A DNA stretch of 64,000 nucleotides, taken from assembly GCF_040008265.1 (NCBI RefSeq), contig NZ_CP155620.1, positions 620,001-684,000 of the forward strand, given 5' to 3'. The notes below the pieces were generated by a model, which was not told the DNA's origin, made no database searches, and saw only the letters and a program-made list of their open reading frames with translations. The position numbers and the translations under genes were made by a program. Of the stretch, positions 42,475 to 52,715 are shown piece by piece (positions within the stretch are counted from its first letter, which is position 1; each line of letters opens with the position of its first letter). The stretch is from Campylobacter sp. CCS1377 (GTDB lineage: Bacteria > Campylobacterota > Campylobacteria > Campylobacterales > Campylobacteraceae).

Positions 42475-43821
42475 TTAAAGTAGTTCAGTATTTAGCCTAT
42501 CTTCGTCAAATCTTGCGCCCAAGTATTCACAAATAGCCTTAGTATCCCTTAAAGCATTGCCAAGACAGCTTGTTGCGCCTGGACTTGGAGTCATATTGAA
42601 AATGATGCCATCCACTTCATTAATACTTGCTTCTCCAAGCATTAATTCTCCGACTTTTTTATCAATTACTTGTGGGCGAACTCCACCAAATCCACTTGCA
42701 TAGTAAATATCGCTTGTTTTTAAACTAGGAACAATTTTTCTTGCATCTTTAACAAATAATGCTTTATTGATAAATGGAAGTTCAAATAAATAATTATATA
42801 AGACATAATTTCTGATGGTTGGATCTTTAAACATATTAAGAGTTATTTTTGCTACAACTTTATCAAATTTTAAGGTTTCGAAAAATTCGGGAACTGATTT
42901 GAGTCCTTTGTATCTCTCGAGCTTTGGTATGACAAGTGCAGTTGGACCAAAACGAGTATTCATATCAGCCAATAAATCAGGATCTCCATGCAAGGCAGCA
43001 AAAGGCAGTTTTGGATTTTGCACCATATAAACTTTACCATTAAGAATTTTTTGTTTTGTAAGATAAAAACTTCCAGCAACAGGCCAACAAGACTTATCAA
43101 GCCCTACACCCATTCTATGAGCTAGGAATAAAGAATGTGCGCCAGCATTTACAACCACAGCTTTTGCAGTGTATTCTTTATAATCAGTCGTGTAAATGTG
43201 GAAAACATCATCTTTTTTTTCTATTTTTGTTACCTCTTTATTGAATTCCACTAAAGTATTTTTGCCTTGTAATTGACCTTGTTCAATCAAACTTTGGCTC
43301 ATTTTGCCATAATCAACAGTTGTAAAAACCTCTCCTTGTTCCACCCCCATTGCCACAATATTTTCTTTCCTATCGTTAATGCCATCTGTACCTAAGGCAA
43401 CTTTTGGTTCTATTTCTTTAATTTTAGTTTTGTCAAAGAATTTTATATAAGGATAGAGTTCTTTAAATTCTTCATATCTTTGTTTCATATATTCACACTC
43501 TATATCTCCAACGCCTAATGCCATTTTTTGATGAGAAAACATAAATTTATTTTGTGCATTTTGCATTAAGCCGTATTTAACAATCATATCCGCTGTTTTT
43601 TTAACTTTTTTTGCTTTTTCGAGTGTATAGTTTGTTTCTATATCTCCACAATGTATAGTTTGGGAGTTGCTTGTTCCTTTACTATTAAGAGTAGCTGGAG
43701 CATTATATTTTTCTAAAATAGCTATATTTTTAATATCTGTATATCTTGCAAGTTCAAAAAATAAAGCTGCACCTGAAATTCCAGCACCTATTACCACCAC
43801 ATCATAATGTTGTTGATTCAT
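42475..43821 (-). CDS. mqo: malate:quinone oxidoreductase
   Basis: A 448-residue FAD-dependent, membrane-associated enzyme that oxidises malate and reduces menaquinone. The N-terminal YDVVVIGAGISGAALFFELAR is the FAD dinucleotide-binding fold. The C-terminal SPGATSCLGNALRD and ARKIVPSLKTSDIYYASGFGGVRPQ segments match the family. The start is set at 43821 (MNQQHYDV), which has AAGGAAAAA upstream; an ATG at 43848 would add nine residues. It complements the soluble Mdh near 1.2 kb. Confidence 0.93.
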   Translation of the reverse strand: MNQQHYDVVVIGAGISGAALFFELARYTDIKNIAILEKYNAPATLNSKGTSNSQTIHCGDIETNYTLEKAKKVKKTADMIVKYGLMQNAQNKFMFSHQKMALGVGDIECEYMKQRYEEFKELYPYIKFFDKTKIKEIEPKVALGTDGINDRKENIVAMGVEQGEVFTTVDYGKMSQSLIEQGQLQGKNTLVEFNKEVTKIEKKDDVFHIYTTDYKEYTAKAVVVNAGAHSLFLAHRMGVGLDKSCWPVAGSFYLTKQKILNGKVYMVQNPKLPFAALHGDPDLLADMNTRFGPTALVIPKLERYKGLKSVPEFFETLKFDKVVAKITLNMFKDPTIRNYVLYNYLFELPFINKALFVKDARKIVPSLKTSDIYYASGFGGVRPQVIDKKVGELMLGEASINEVDGIIFNMTPSPGATSCLGNALRDTKAICEYLGARFDEDRLNTELL

Positions 43822-43944
43822 AATTTTTCCTTTTCCTAATGCTTTCAAATATTAACTTTTGAAACATAAAAAATTGTAATTTAATTTATTTTACAAAATA
43901 ATAAAACAAGGTATAGAATAACAATAATGAGAATTTTTGTAACA

Positions 43945-44583
43945 TTAAAAATAAGAGTGTAATTGCGGGTTTTCCTTTATTACTTTTTGCATACCTCTAA
44001 AAATGAGTAATTTATCATAAATTGCATGTTCGAAAAAATTTGCCAGAAATTGCCCATCTCCACCTGTGAAATAAAGTTTTTCGTTTTTTGCTGCGTCTTT
44101 AATGCTTAAATGAATGCTTTTAAACACACCATAACTTAAAGCATCGATAGTGCGTTGAGGGAAAGCATCAAGGCTTAATTGAGTGTTAAATTCGCATTTT
44201 AAGCGAGGTGATATATGTGCAAAAATTTTTTTATAATTAGCAATACCAGGTAAAATAAAACCACCAAGATGAACGGAATTTGACATAATATCTACCGTGA
44301 TCGCGCTACCAGCATCAACAACAACACCATCTTTAATTGTATAACAAGCTGCGATTCTATCGATACCTAAGCCTTGATAAATAGTATCAAATTTGAAATA
44401 AGGCTCTAAATTGATAAAGTTATTTTTTGCATTTAGAAAATCTTTTAAGCTTTCATTGACATTAATATAAAAAAAGTTTTTTTCATCATCTTTATGATTT
44501 AAAAATTGTTGTACGCTTATGGTAGAGTATTTATAACCATCTAAAAAATTTGCATTAGAATTTCCTACATCACATAAAATCAT
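43945..44583 (-). CDS. coaX: type III pantothenate kinase
   Basis: This 212-residue ASKHA-fold kinase phosphorylates pantothenate in the first step of coenzyme A synthesis. It shows the N-terminal phosphate loop CDVGNSNANF (residues 4-13), LGIDRIAACY (about residues 72-81) and VVDAGSAITVDI (about residues 89-100). Its length is short compared with most CoaX enzymes (about 255) but usual for epsilonproteobacteria. It overlaps the upstream small gene by four bases in a minus-strand operon. Confidence 0.9.
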   Translation of the reverse strand: MILCDVGNSNANFLDGYKYSTISVQQFLNHKDDEKNFFYINVNESLKDFLNAKNNFINLEPYFKFDTIYQGLGIDRIAACYTIKDGVVVDAGSAITVDIMSNSVHLGGFILPGIANYKKIFAHISPRLKCEFNTQLSLDAFPQRTIDALSYGVFKSIHLSIKDAAKNEKLYFTGGDGQFLANFFEHAIYDKLLIFRGMQKVIKENPQLHSYF

Positions 44584-44867
44584 AAAATTAAAAATCCTTC
44601 ATTAATGAGATAATTTTTTGCTTTGGAGCATAAGGGTGCATTGGTATGCAAGATTAAAATCTTTTCTTCAGAAGATAAAATTTTTTCACTTAGTTCTTTT
44701 AAATTTAAGGCATCTTTGAGTAAAAATCTTGTTTTGCCTGTGTATTGAAATATTAAATGATTTTGGGTAGTGTGACAAATTAAATTTTTTTTTCGTGTAA
44801 GCTTGCTTAAATCAAAGATCTGCAAAAAAAGTTTATGTTTTTGCAGATAGTCGTTAAAATTATTCAT
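44580..44867 (-). CDS. small conserved hypothetical protein
   Basis: A 95-residue protein of unknown function, Lys/Leu-rich with two cysteines, no signal peptide and no membrane segment. It overlaps coaX and the upstream lipoprotein gene by four bases each, so it is a true operon member. I see no motif that gives a role. Confidence 0.78.
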   Translation of the reverse strand: MNNFNDYLQKHKLFLQIFDLSKLTRKKNLICHTTQNHLIFQYTGKTRFLLKDALNLKELSEKILSSEEKILILHTNAPLCSKAKNYLINEGFLIL

Positions 44868-45856
44868 TTTAAATTTAGAATTTTATTAGAATAAAATAAT
44901 TTGTCATTTCCAATAAAGCTTTTTTGATCCACTAAATTATCTATCTTATAAACTTCTATGTTTTCTAAATTTAAATCACTTTTAATCAAAAAGCCTGTTT
45001 TTTCAAAAACATAAAGCATATCATTATAAATCGTATTTTTGATAAAGATAGCAAATTGAAATTTTTTCTCTGTAATTTTTCTAAGATTGAAGTCTGTTTT
45101 TATAATTGTTCCATCTTTTGTAAATATAAAGACATTTTGTCCAGATACGGCAATATCCTTGATATCTTCATTTAAATATAAGGTTCGATTTGGTGAAACA
45201 ACGATCACTTTTTTGGAGGTTGCGGCTATCATTTTATCATCAATAATATCAAGATAAATAACATTATTAAAGAAATTTTCAGTTCCAACAACAACATCTC
45301 GCACAATACGCAAATCATTGCGATTAAATATAATTAATTTTCCATCTAAAGTAGGATAGATGATAATACCACCTAAGAAATAAGGAGCAGCGACGCGGTT
45401 ATCTTGTGCTGATGCCACAGAAAGTGTGGTGCTAAATTTGATACCTAAACTACGATTTGCTAAAACTATGCTATTGTCAGCAAGTATTAAGGCAAGTTCA
45501 TCTCCTTCTGAATCAACTCCTAAAACAGCTGCATCAAATTTATAAGAATATACTTCTTCATTATTGCTGATGATTTTTAAATTCCCATCATTATCTGCTA
45601 TAAAAAATTCATTATCTTTAATTTTTAAAAGAATGTAACCTTTTTGGATTTTGAAATCTTTAATCAAGCCTTCTTTGCTAATGACTCTACCATCGGCTAA
45701 TTTTGCAGAGTGAAGATTCCAATCTATAATGTTTGCGTTTAAACTTTCATTATAGTTTATATCACCTTGAATTTTTTCAGGATTATAATATTGTCTTTTA
45801 GTGCCACAGGCACTAAGTAAGAATAAACATAAAATTGTTAAAATTATTTTTTTCAT
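44864..45856 (-). CDS. lipoprotein with beta-propeller-like sequence
   Basis: A 330-residue lipoprotein: signal sequence with lipobox LLSACG and Cys17 as lipidation site. The mature part has repeated short strands such as GKLIIFNRNDLRIVRDVVVG and NRTLYLNEDIKDIAVSGQNVFIFTKDG that suggest a WD/PQQ-like beta-propeller, though no single motif proves it. It sits between a membrane-anchored partner and a small gene in a tight operon. BamB is also a propeller lipoprotein, and with the TPR-like neighbour this could be a BamB/YfgM-like pair, but that is inference. Confidence 0.8.
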   Translation of the reverse strand: MKKIILTILCLFLLSACGTKRQYYNPEKIQGDINYNESLNANIIDWNLHSAKLADGRVISKEGLIKDFKIQKGYILLKIKDNEFFIADNDGNLKIISNNEEVYSYKFDAAVLGVDSEGDELALILADNSIVLANRSLGIKFSTTLSVASAQDNRVAAPYFLGGIIIYPTLDGKLIIFNRNDLRIVRDVVVGTENFFNNVIYLDIIDDKMIAATSKKVIVVSPNRTLYLNEDIKDIAVSGQNVFIFTKDGTIIKTDFNLRKITEKKFQFAIFIKNTIYNDMLYVFEKTGFLIKSDLNLENIEVYKIDNLVDQKSFIGNDKLFYSNKILNLK

Positions 45857-46398
45857 TTTTGACCTTGATAATGTTTTAAATTATTTGCCAATTGTCCAAT
45901 TTGGGAATTGGGATCAATTTGAGAAAAAATCACTTGTGCTTCTTTGATTTTATTTTGTTCAAGTAAAGAATAGGCGAGAAGTAATTTTTTATATTCTTTT
46001 AGTAAGATAGAATCTTTATTAAGTTCTAAATCTACGATACTTTTCAACAAGGGATCTAGTTTTAAGTTTTCTAATTCTTGAAGATTTGATGAATTTTGAC
46101 TTAATAAATAAATGGCATATAAATTAGCGTTTTTATCTTTTAGAGAGTTTAATTTTTCTTGATTGTTAGGATCTTTTATCAAGGATATATAAAGTTCATT
46201 ACTTGTTTTAATATTGTTTTCTTTAACTAAATTTATTATAAAACTTATAAGAAACCAAAGCAATAAGGTAACAATAAGAGCCAAAAAATAATATTTATAT
46301 TTTCTTATAAATCTTTCGCCTTTGATGAAATTTCCAATCATCTGCTCTTGAGCACTTAACTCTGATTTTATTGTGTTTAAATCATCTTTTAAAGCCAA
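45853..46398 (-). CDS. membrane-anchored protein, YfgM-like
   Basis: This 181-residue protein has one membrane helix (about residues 34-56) after a short charged N-terminus, then a helical periplasmic domain with TPR-like spacing (LLLAYSLLEQNKIKEAQVIFSQI near residue 140). The start is TTG with AAGGAT upstream; no closer ATG fits. It overlaps the lipoprotein gene by four bases and heads the minus-strand operon that runs to coaX. Similar topology is known from YfgM proteins next to BamB, a suggestive but unproven match. Confidence 0.75.
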   Translation of the reverse strand: MALKDDLNTIKSELSAQEQMIGNFIKGERFIRKYKYYFLALIVTLLLWFLISFIINLVKENNIKTSNELYISLIKDPNNQEKLNSLKDKNANLYAIYLLSQNSSNLQELENLKLDPLLKSIVDLELNKDSILLKEYKKLLLAYSLLEQNKIKEAQVIFSQIDPNSQIGQLANNLKHYQGQK

Positions 46399-46482
46399 AT
46401 TTTATCCTTAAATATGAATTATAAAGCGTAATTGTAGCATATAAAGTTATTAAATATGTTAAATTTTGAAGTAAATTTGTGA

Positions 46483-46488
46483 TATAAT
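46483..46488 (+). promoter_or_regulatory. -10 box for the gatC-fur-lysS-glyA operon
   Basis: TATAAT in TTTGTGATATAATCATTG lies 30 bases before gatC, in the divergent gap with the minus-strand operon. It probably drives the long co-directional run to aroE. Confidence 0.65.
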
Positions 46489-46518
46489 CATTGTTTTAAT
46501 TTTATAGCAAGGGTAAAT

Positions 46519-46806
46519 ATGCAAATAGATGATGCTTTATTGGTTAAATTAGAAAAATTAAGTGCTTTAAAAATTACTGATGAAAAAAGAGAAGAGTTAA
46601 AAAAACAATTGGGTGAAATTCTGAATTTTGTTGAAAATTTAAATGAACTTGATTTGAGCCACAGTGAGGTTGTGGTAAGTGCTTTATCAGGCGGTACTCC
46701 TTTTAGGATGGATGAGGTGAAAATGAGTCAAGTAATTGATCCTTTGATGCAATGTGCACCAAAAGTACAAGATGGCTTTTTTATTGTTCCAAAAATTATA
46801 GAATGA
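46519..46806 (+). CDS. gatC: Asp-tRNA(Asn)/Glu-tRNA(Gln) amidotransferase subunit C
   Basis: A 95-residue GatC, the small subunit holding GatA and GatB together in the amidotransferase that corrects misacylated Glu-tRNA(Gln) and Asp-tRNA(Asn). It has the family pattern LVKLEKLSALKITDEKREELKKQL and ILNFVENLNELD, followed by a C-terminal RMDEV. gatA and gatB are not in this window. Confidence 0.92.
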   Translation: MQIDDALLVKLEKLSALKITDEKREELKKQLGEILNFVENLNELDLSHSEVVVSALSGGTPFRMDEVKMSQVIDPLMQCAPKVQDGFFIVPKIIE

Positions 46807-46821
46807 TTAAGGTGAAAAATA

Positions 46822-47379
46822 ATGAATAATTTTTATTGGTTTGATATTTTTATATTTGGCTTAACTTTGCTTTTGGGGTTTAAAGGAATTGTTAATGGTT
46901 TAATTAAAGAAGTTTTCGGGCTTGCAGGTATTATCGGTGGGGTTTTGATTGCATCACGATTTGCGCAAGAAGTTGGAAATTTAATACAAACTTATATTTA
47001 TAATATTAACAATGAAGATCTTAGTGTTTTTGCTGGATTTTTATGTGTTTTATTTGTATTTTGGGTATTTTGTTTAATTTGTGGCAATTTGCTTTCAAAA
47101 TTAATTAAAATGAGTGGTTTGGGCTTTGTAGATAGATTAGGTGGTTTTATTTTTGGGAGTTTTAAGGTTTTTTTGATTTTTGCTATTTTAATTTTTTGTA
47201 TAGGACGCGTAGGATTTTTAAATACATATTTAGAAAAATATGCTCAAGGCAGCTATTCTTTGCCTTTGCTTAAAAATATGGGTGCATTTATTATGAATTC
47301 ATCTATAACTCAAGAAAATATACCAATGCTTGAAGAATCTACTGATTTAGAATCAACACAAATTCAAGGAGATATATAA
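46822..47379 (+). CDS. CvpA family membrane protein
   Basis: A 185-residue inner membrane protein with four hydrophobic segments in the first 150 residues. [38 protein letters not shown]-type N-terminus is the hallmark of CvpA (colicin V production) proteins. The function is unclear, linked to envelope stress in other bacteria. The stop overlaps the fur start by one base (TAATG). Confidence 0.88.
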   Translation: MNNFYWFDIFIFGLTLLLGFKGIVNGLIKEVFGLAGIIGGVLIASRFAQEVGNLIQTYIYNINNEDLSVFAGFLCVLFVFWVFCLICGNLLSKLIKMSGLGFVDRLGGFIFGSFKVFLIFAILIFCIGRVGFLNTYLEKYAQGSYSLPLLKNMGAFIMNSSITQENIPMLEESTDLESTQIQGDI

Positions 47380-47849
47380 TGTTAATTGAAAACATAGAAT
47401 ATGATGTTTTATTAGAAAGATTTAAGAAAATTTTACGACAAGGTGGTCTTAAATACACTAAACAAAGAGAAGTCTTACTTAAAACCTTATATCATAGCGA
47501 TACGCATTATACGCCAGAAAGTTTGTATATGGAAATTAAAAAAGTAGAGCCCGAATTGAATTTAGGAATTGCTACGGTTTATAGAACTTTAAATTTACTC
47601 GAAGAAGCCGAAATGGTTACTTCTATATCTTTTGGTTCTGCGGGTAAAAAATTTGAACTTGCTAATAAGCCTCATCATGATCATATGATATGTAAAAACT
47701 GTGGTTTGATTGTGGAATTTGAAAATCCAATTATAGAAAGACAGCAAAGCTTGATAGCTAAAGAACATAATTTTAAGCTTACAGGTCATTTAATGCAACT
47801 TTATGGAATTTGTGGTGCTTGCAATCAAAAATCAAAGGTAAAAATCTAA
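47379..47849 (+). CDS. fur: ferric uptake regulator
   Basis: This 156-residue metalloregulator represses iron-uptake genes when loaded with Fe2+. The winged-helix domain contains [17 protein letters not shown] and [13 protein letters not shown] (recognition helix, near residues 63-75). The metal sites include [13 protein letters not shown] and the second CxxC in GICGAC. A single-base overlap with cvpA and with lysS suggests co-transcription from the gatC promoter, so iron autoregulation at a private promoter is not evident. Confidence 0.95.
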   Translation: MLIENIEYDVLLERFKKILRQGGLKYTKQREVLLKTLYHSDTHYTPESLYMEIKKVEPELNLGIATVYRTLNLLEEAEMVTSISFGSAGKKFELANKPHHDHMICKNCGLIVEFENPIIERQQSLIAKEHNFKLTGHLMQLYGICGACNQKSKVKI

Positions 47850-49357
47850 TGTTTGATAATATTTTAGAACAGCAACGAATAGAAAAGGCTAATGAATTAA
47901 AAAATGCAGGTATTAACCCTTATCCGCATTTTTTAAAAAAAGAGATGTCTTTATTAGATTTTAAAAACAAATTTGCCTATGTAATGGATAATGAGAATAA
48001 GCGCGATGAGAGTGTTTTTGCGGTGGTAGCAGGACGCTTGAAACTTTTAAGGATTGCAGGAAAGTCTATTTTTGCAAATATAGAAGATGAAAGTGCGAAT
48101 TTGCAGATTTATTTTAGTAAAGACAGTATAGGCGAAGAGCTTTATAGCCTTTTAAAAAAGAATTTAGAAGTTGGAGATATTGTTTTAGTTAGAGGCTTTC
48201 CTTTTGTAACAAAGACTGGAGAATTTAGTCTTCATGCCAGCGAAGTAAAGCTTGCTACAAAAGCAATTGTTCCTTTGCCTGAAAAATATCACGGACTTAC
48301 GGACATAGAACAAAGATACCGCAAGCGTTATGTGGATATGATTATGAATTCTGAAGTGAGAAAAGATTTTTTTGTTCGTTCAAAAGTAGTAAGCTTAATC
48401 CGCCATTTTTTTGAGGATAAAGGTTTTTTAGAGGTTGAGACTCCTATGATGCATCCTATTGCTGGAGGGGCAAATGCTAAGCCTTTTGTAACTTTTCATA
48501 ATTCTTTAGGAGTGGAAAGGTTTTTAAGAATTGCACCAGAGCTTTATTTAAAGCGACTTGTTGTGGGTGGCTTTGAGGCAGTTTTTGAAATCAATCGTTG
48601 TTTTAGAAATGAGGGAATGGATCTTACGCATAATCCGGAATTTACGACGATTGAATTTTATTGGGCCTATCATAATTATCAAGATTTAATGGATCTTACT
48701 GAAGAGCTTTTTGCTTTGCTTTTAGAAAAGTTAAATTTAGGAAAAATTATAGAATTTGATGGACAAAAAATTGACTTTTCAAAGGCATTTGAAAGAATTA
48801 GCTATAAAGATGCGCTGAAAAAATATGGCGGATTGAGTGATGAAATCATAGAAAATAAAGACAAAATTTTAGCAAAATTAAAAGCAGATGGTTTTGAAGC
48901 AAACGAAAAACTTGATTTGGGGCATTTGCAAGCTGAACTTTTTGATAATTATGTAGAGAGTAAATTGATTAATCCAACTTTTATTACAGATTTTCCAATT
49001 TCTATAAGTCCACTTTCCCGCCGTAGTGATGAAAATCCAGAAATTGCAGAAAGATTTGAACTTTTTGTATGCGGAAGAGAATTGGCAAATGGCTTTAATG
49101 AGCTAAATGATCCGCTTGATCAGTATGAGAGATTCTTAAAACAAATTGAAGCAAAAAATGCAGGTGATGAAGAGGCTTGCGAAATGGATGAAGATTTTGT
49201 TAATGCTTTGGGTTATGCTATGCCTCCAACAGCAGGGCAGGGTATAGGCATTGATAGACTTGTAATGCTTTTAACCAATAAAAAATCTATTCGCGATGTG
49301 ATTTTATTTCCGGCAATGCGTCCATTGAAATCAGAATTAAAGGAGATTAAAGAATGA
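47849..49357 (+). CDS. lysS: lysyl-tRNA synthetase, class II
   Basis: A 502-residue class II synthetase that charges tRNA-Lys. The N-terminal OB-fold anticodon domain includes [21 protein letters not shown]. The catalytic core has motif 2 [21 protein letters not shown] and motif 3 [15 protein letters not shown] near residue 470. The start is ATG 47849, which overlaps the fur stop; a longer frame inside fur is not used. It overlaps glyA by four bases. Confidence 0.97.
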   Translation: MFDNILEQQRIEKANELKNAGINPYPHFLKKEMSLLDFKNKFAYVMDNENKRDESVFAVVAGRLKLLRIAGKSIFANIEDESANLQIYFSKDSIGEELYSLLKKNLEVGDIVLVRGFPFVTKTGEFSLHASEVKLATKAIVPLPEKYHGLTDIEQRYRKRYVDMIMNSEVRKDFFVRSKVVSLIRHFFEDKGFLEVETPMMHPIAGGANAKPFVTFHNSLGVERFLRIAPELYLKRLVVGGFEAVFEINRCFRNEGMDLTHNPEFTTIEFYWAYHNYQDLMDLTEELFALLLEKLNLGKIIEFDGQKIDFSKAFERISYKDALKKYGGLSDEIIENKDKILAKLKADGFEANEKLDLGHLQAELFDNYVESKLINPTFITDFPISISPLSRRSDENPEIAERFELFVCGRELANGFNELNDPLDQYERFLKQIEAKNAGDEEACEMDEDFVNALGYAMPPTAGQGIGIDRLVMLLTNKKSIRDVILFPAMRPLKSELKEIKE

Positions 49358-50598
49358 GTTTAGAACAATTTGACAAAGAAATATTTGATTTAACCAACCA
49401 AGAATTAGTGCGTCAGTGCGAAGGTCTTGAAATGATAGCAAGTGAAAATTTTACTTTGCCAGAGGTAATGGAAGTAATGGGAAGCGTGCTTACAAATAAG
49501 TACGCTGAAGGCTATCCAGGTAAAAGATATTATGGTGGTTGTGAGATTGTAGATGAAATAGAAAATTTGGCTATTGAAAGATGCAAAAAACTTTTTAATT
49601 GTAATTTTGCAAATGTGCAGCCAAATTCAGGTTCTCAAGCCAATCAAGGCGTATATGCTGCTCTTTTAAATCCAGGAGATAGAATTTTAGGTATGGATTT
49701 AAGCCATGGTGGGCATTTAACTCATGGTGCAAAGGTGAGTTCATCGGGAAAAATGTATGAAAGCTTTTTTTATGGTGTGGAACTTGATGGGCGTATTAAT
49801 TATGAAAAAGTAAGAGAGGTTGCGCGTATAGTTAAGCCAAAGCTTATTGTTTGCGGCGCTAGTGCTTATGCTAGAGTGATTGATTTTGCTAAATTTAGAG
49901 AAATTGCTGATGAAGTGGGTGCTTATTTGTTTGCCGATGTTGCACATATTGCAGGTCTTGTTGTAGCAGGCGAGCATCCAAGTCCATTTCCACATGCTCA
50001 TGTGGTAAGTTCAACTACACATAAAACCTTGCGCGGTCCAAGGGGTGGTATTATTATGACTAACGACGAAGAGTTGGCTAAAAAGATTAATTCTGCGATT
50101 TTCCCTGGAATTCAAGGCGGACCTTTGATGCATGTTATTGCTGCAAAAGCAGTAGGATTTAAGTTTAACTTAAGCGATGAATGGAAAGTTTATGCTAAAC
50201 AAGTAAGAGCCAATGCACAAACTTTAGCTAAAGTTTTAATGGATAGAAAATACAAACTTGTCAGTGATGGAACGGATAATCATTTGGTTTTGATGAGCTT
50301 TTTAGATCGTGAATTCAGCGGAAAAGACGCTGATTTAGCCCTTGGAAATGCTGGAATTACAGCAAATAAAAATACCGTACCAGGAGAAACTCGAAGTCCT
50401 TTTGTTACAAGCGGTTTAAGACTCGGAACTCCAGCACTTACAGCAAGAGGTTTTAAAGAAAATGAAATTCAAATTGTTGCAAACTATATAGCAGATATTT
50501 TAGATGATATTGCTAATGTAAATTTGCAAAAAGATATTAAAGAAAAACTTAAAATTCTTGCAAGTAATTTTATGATTTATTCAAAGGCTATGTTTTGA
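49354..50598 (+). CDS. glyA: serine hydroxymethyltransferase
   Basis: This 414-residue PLP enzyme converts serine and tetrahydrofolate to glycine and methylene-THF. It has [12 protein letters not shown] (about residues 27-38), [26 protein letters not shown], and the PLP-binding Lys224 in [15 protein letters not shown]. Length is normal. It overlaps lysS and the next gene by four bases. Confidence 0.97.
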   Translation: MSLEQFDKEIFDLTNQELVRQCEGLEMIASENFTLPEVMEVMGSVLTNKYAEGYPGKRYYGGCEIVDEIENLAIERCKKLFNCNFANVQPNSGSQANQGVYAALLNPGDRILGMDLSHGGHLTHGAKVSSSGKMYESFFYGVELDGRINYEKVREVARIVKPKLIVCGASAYARVIDFAKFREIADEVGAYLFADVAHIAGLVVAGEHPSPFPHAHVVSSTTHKTLRGPRGGIIMTNDEELAKKINSAIFPGIQGGPLMHVIAAKAVGFKFNLSDEWKVYAKQVRANAQTLAKVLMDRKYKLVSDGTDNHLVLMSFLDREFSGKDADLALGNAGITANKNTVPGETRSPFVTSGLRLGTPALTARGFKENEIQIVANYIADILDDIANVNLQKDIKEKLKILASNFMIYSKAMF

Positions 50599-51143
50599 TT
50601 ACAAATGTTGATTTATCTTTAATTAAGATGATTAATAATCATTATTTTATAAAAAGAGATAAGATTATTAGAAAATTTGAATATAGAGGTCGTTATTTTT
50701 TTGATAAATTTGAAAGAATTAATGCGCCTTTGTTACCAAACCTTATTCGTGATCATCTTGATAAGAAAATTATCATTGCCCATGATTTAATTACGGCTGA
50801 TGATAAGGTTGAAAATATAGTTTTTGATTACAATGGTTTTAATACCGAGAGATTTTGGCATAGAGCTCAATTGATTTTGCGAGAAGAGGGCTTTATTAAT
50901 TTTACAGCCTATAAAACAAAAACCCCAGGACATTTGCATCTTTATATTCATAAAGGTCATACTTCTTTACATGAGGGTTATCAATTGGCACAAAAATTAT
51001 CCATTATGTTTGCCAAAAAGATGATGTCTACAGAGTGGAGGGTTTTTCCTACCATGGATTTACCAAAAGAGTATAATATTTTAGCATTGCCTTATGAAGT
51101 ATATCAAAAAGAAAGAGGTACTTCTTGGTCAAAACATATGTAA
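50595..51143 (+). CDS. conserved hypothetical protein (probably DUF1882)
   Basis: A 182-residue protein without membrane segments, rich in aromatic and basic residues, with motifs [24 protein letters not shown]. From memory the gene after glyA in Campylobacter and Helicobacter belongs to the epsilonproteobacterial family DUF1882. No activity is known. The His-rich central stretch could bind a metal or phosphate but this is a guess. The start is TTG, overlapping the glyA stop. Confidence 0.75.
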   Translation: MITNVDLSLIKMINNHYFIKRDKIIRKFEYRGRYFFDKFERINAPLLPNLIRDHLDKKIIIAHDLITADDKVENIVFDYNGFNTERFWHRAQLILREEGFINFTAYKTKTPGHLHLYIHKGHTSLHEGYQLAQKLSIMFAKKMMSTEWRVFPTMDLPKEYNILALPYEVYQKERGTSWSKHM

Positions 51144-51155
51144 AAAAAAGGATAA

Positions 51156-51926
51156 ATGATGGAAGAAAAAAATGAATTTGATGATATTATCCTAGATAAG
51201 GGTAACAAGAATGAAAAAATTAAAAAAATTTTATTAAGAACTATTATTCTTGTAATTTTGTTTTTAGTGGTGTTAATTGTTATGAGGTTGATTAATAATG
51301 ATAATACCAAAGAGAATTCTATTGTGCCAACTGAGCCTATTGTTAATGAAAATAACGAGACAAACAATGGCTTTGAAAATATGCCTATTATAGAATCCAA
51401 TATAAAAGAAGATGAATTTGAAGCTTTAAAAAAACAAATTCAAGAAGATAACAATGAAAGCATTGTAGATGTAAATGAAAGTTTGGCTTTGCCAGAGTCT
51501 AATAACACGCAGATAATTCCTGTTGCGCCACAGACTCAAGAGCCACAAATTCAAGAAAAACCTAAGCCTTCTGTGGAAACATCTAAAAAGGAAACTCCAA
51601 AAGCACCTAAAAAAGAAGTGAAAACAGAAGTGAAAAAACAACAAAGCACAAATGATTTGTTTAAAAATATTTCCACTGTATCTTCCGAGTTACCAGCAGG
51701 AACTTATATACAAATTTTTTCAGTTTCTAATCCTGATTCAAAATCCAAAGAATTGGCTTTGATTAAGAAAAATGGTTATGAGTATAAATTTTATAAAACA
51801 AATGTAAAAGGTAAAGAAATTACAAAAGTGCTTGTTGGGCCATTTTCTAAAGATACTATTAATAAGGAAATGAGTAAAATTAGAGTCAATATTAACAAAG
51901 ATGCCTTTGTTTTTTCGGTTAAATAA
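51156..51926 (+). CDS. SPOR-domain membrane protein
   Basis: A 256-residue protein with one membrane helix (about residues 27-46), a long periplasmic linker rich in Asn/Glu then Pro/Lys repeats (about residues 60-165), and a C-terminal SPOR domain (about residues 180-256, GTYIQIFSVSNPDSKSKELALIK-type). SPOR domains bind denuded septal peptidoglycan, so a role in cell division is likely. It starts MMEEK, with ATG 51159 also possible. It abuts aroE. Confidence 0.85.
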   Translation: MMEEKNEFDDIILDKGNKNEKIKKILLRTIILVILFLVVLIVMRLINNDNTKENSIVPTEPIVNENNETNNGFENMPIIESNIKEDEFEALKKQIQEDNNESIVDVNESLALPESNNTQIIPVAPQTQEPQIQEKPKPSVETSKKETPKAPKKEVKTEVKKQQSTNDLFKNISTVSSELPAGTYIQIFSVSNPDSKSKELALIKKNGYEYKFYKTNVKGKEITKVLVGPFSKDTINKEMSKIRVNINKDAFVFSVK

Positions 51927-52715
51927 ATGAAATTTTTTGCCGTTTTTGGCGATCCCATTATTCATTCAAAATCTCCAAGAATTCATAATAATGCCATTAA
52001 AACTTTAAATCTTAATGGCGTTTACACGCGTTATCATCTTCAAGATAAAAATCAATTGAAAACTAAATTGTTTGATTTAAAATTGGATGGTGCAAATATT
52101 ACTGTGCCTTTTAAGGAGCAAGCTTTGCAAATAGCCGATTTTAAAGATGATTTAGCTTTAAATATAGGTTCGGCCAACACCTTACTTATAAAAGAGAATA
52201 AAATTTATGCTTATAATACCGATGCACTAGGTTTTATGGAAGCGATAAAGAATTTTAAAAATATAAAAAAGGTTTTGATTCTGGGAGCTGGGGGTACAGC
52301 GAAGGCGCTTGCTTATATATTAAGAAAATCAGGTATGGAGCTTGTTGTAGCAAATCGCAGCAAGGCTAGATTGGAAGATTTTTGGGCTTATCAAAATTGT
52401 ACTTATGATGAGCTTGAAGACTTTAATTTTGATTTAATTGTGAATTCAACTTCAGCGGGTTTAAAAGATGAATATTTGCCTTGTGATGAAAAATTACTTT
52501 TAAAGCTTTTTAAGCATTCTTCTTATGCTTTTGATGTGATTTATGGAAAAAAAACTTCTTTTTTAAAGCTTTGTGAGCAAAATGAAGTTGTTGCTAAAGA
52601 TGGCTTAGATATGCTTTTATGGCAGGGAGTTTTTGCTTTTGAACTTTTTTTTGATATTAATAATAAAAGAGAGAAACTTAAAAAAGCAATGCAAGAAGCC
52701 TTGGTTTTAAGTTAA
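51927..52715 (+). CDS. aroE: shikimate dehydrogenase
   Basis: This 262-residue NADP-dependent enzyme reduces 3-dehydroshikimate to shikimate for aromatic amino acid synthesis. It has [18 protein letters not shown] at the N-terminus, [10 protein letters not shown] with the catalytic lysine (near residue 64), the Rossmann motif [16 protein letters not shown], and [16 protein letters not shown] near the end. It starts directly after the SPOR-gene stop and its stop overlaps that of convergent dnaJ by three bases. Confidence 0.95.
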   Translation: MKFFAVFGDPIIHSKSPRIHNNAIKTLNLNGVYTRYHLQDKNQLKTKLFDLKLDGANITVPFKEQALQIADFKDDLALNIGSANTLLIKENKIYAYNTDALGFMEAIKNFKNIKKVLILGAGGTAKALAYILRKSGMELVVANRSKARLEDFWAYQNCTYDELEDFNFDLIVNSTSAGLKDEYLPCDEKLLLKLFKHSSYAFDVIYGKKTSFLKLCEQNEVVAKDGLDMLLWQGVFAFELFFDINNKREKLKKAMQEALVLS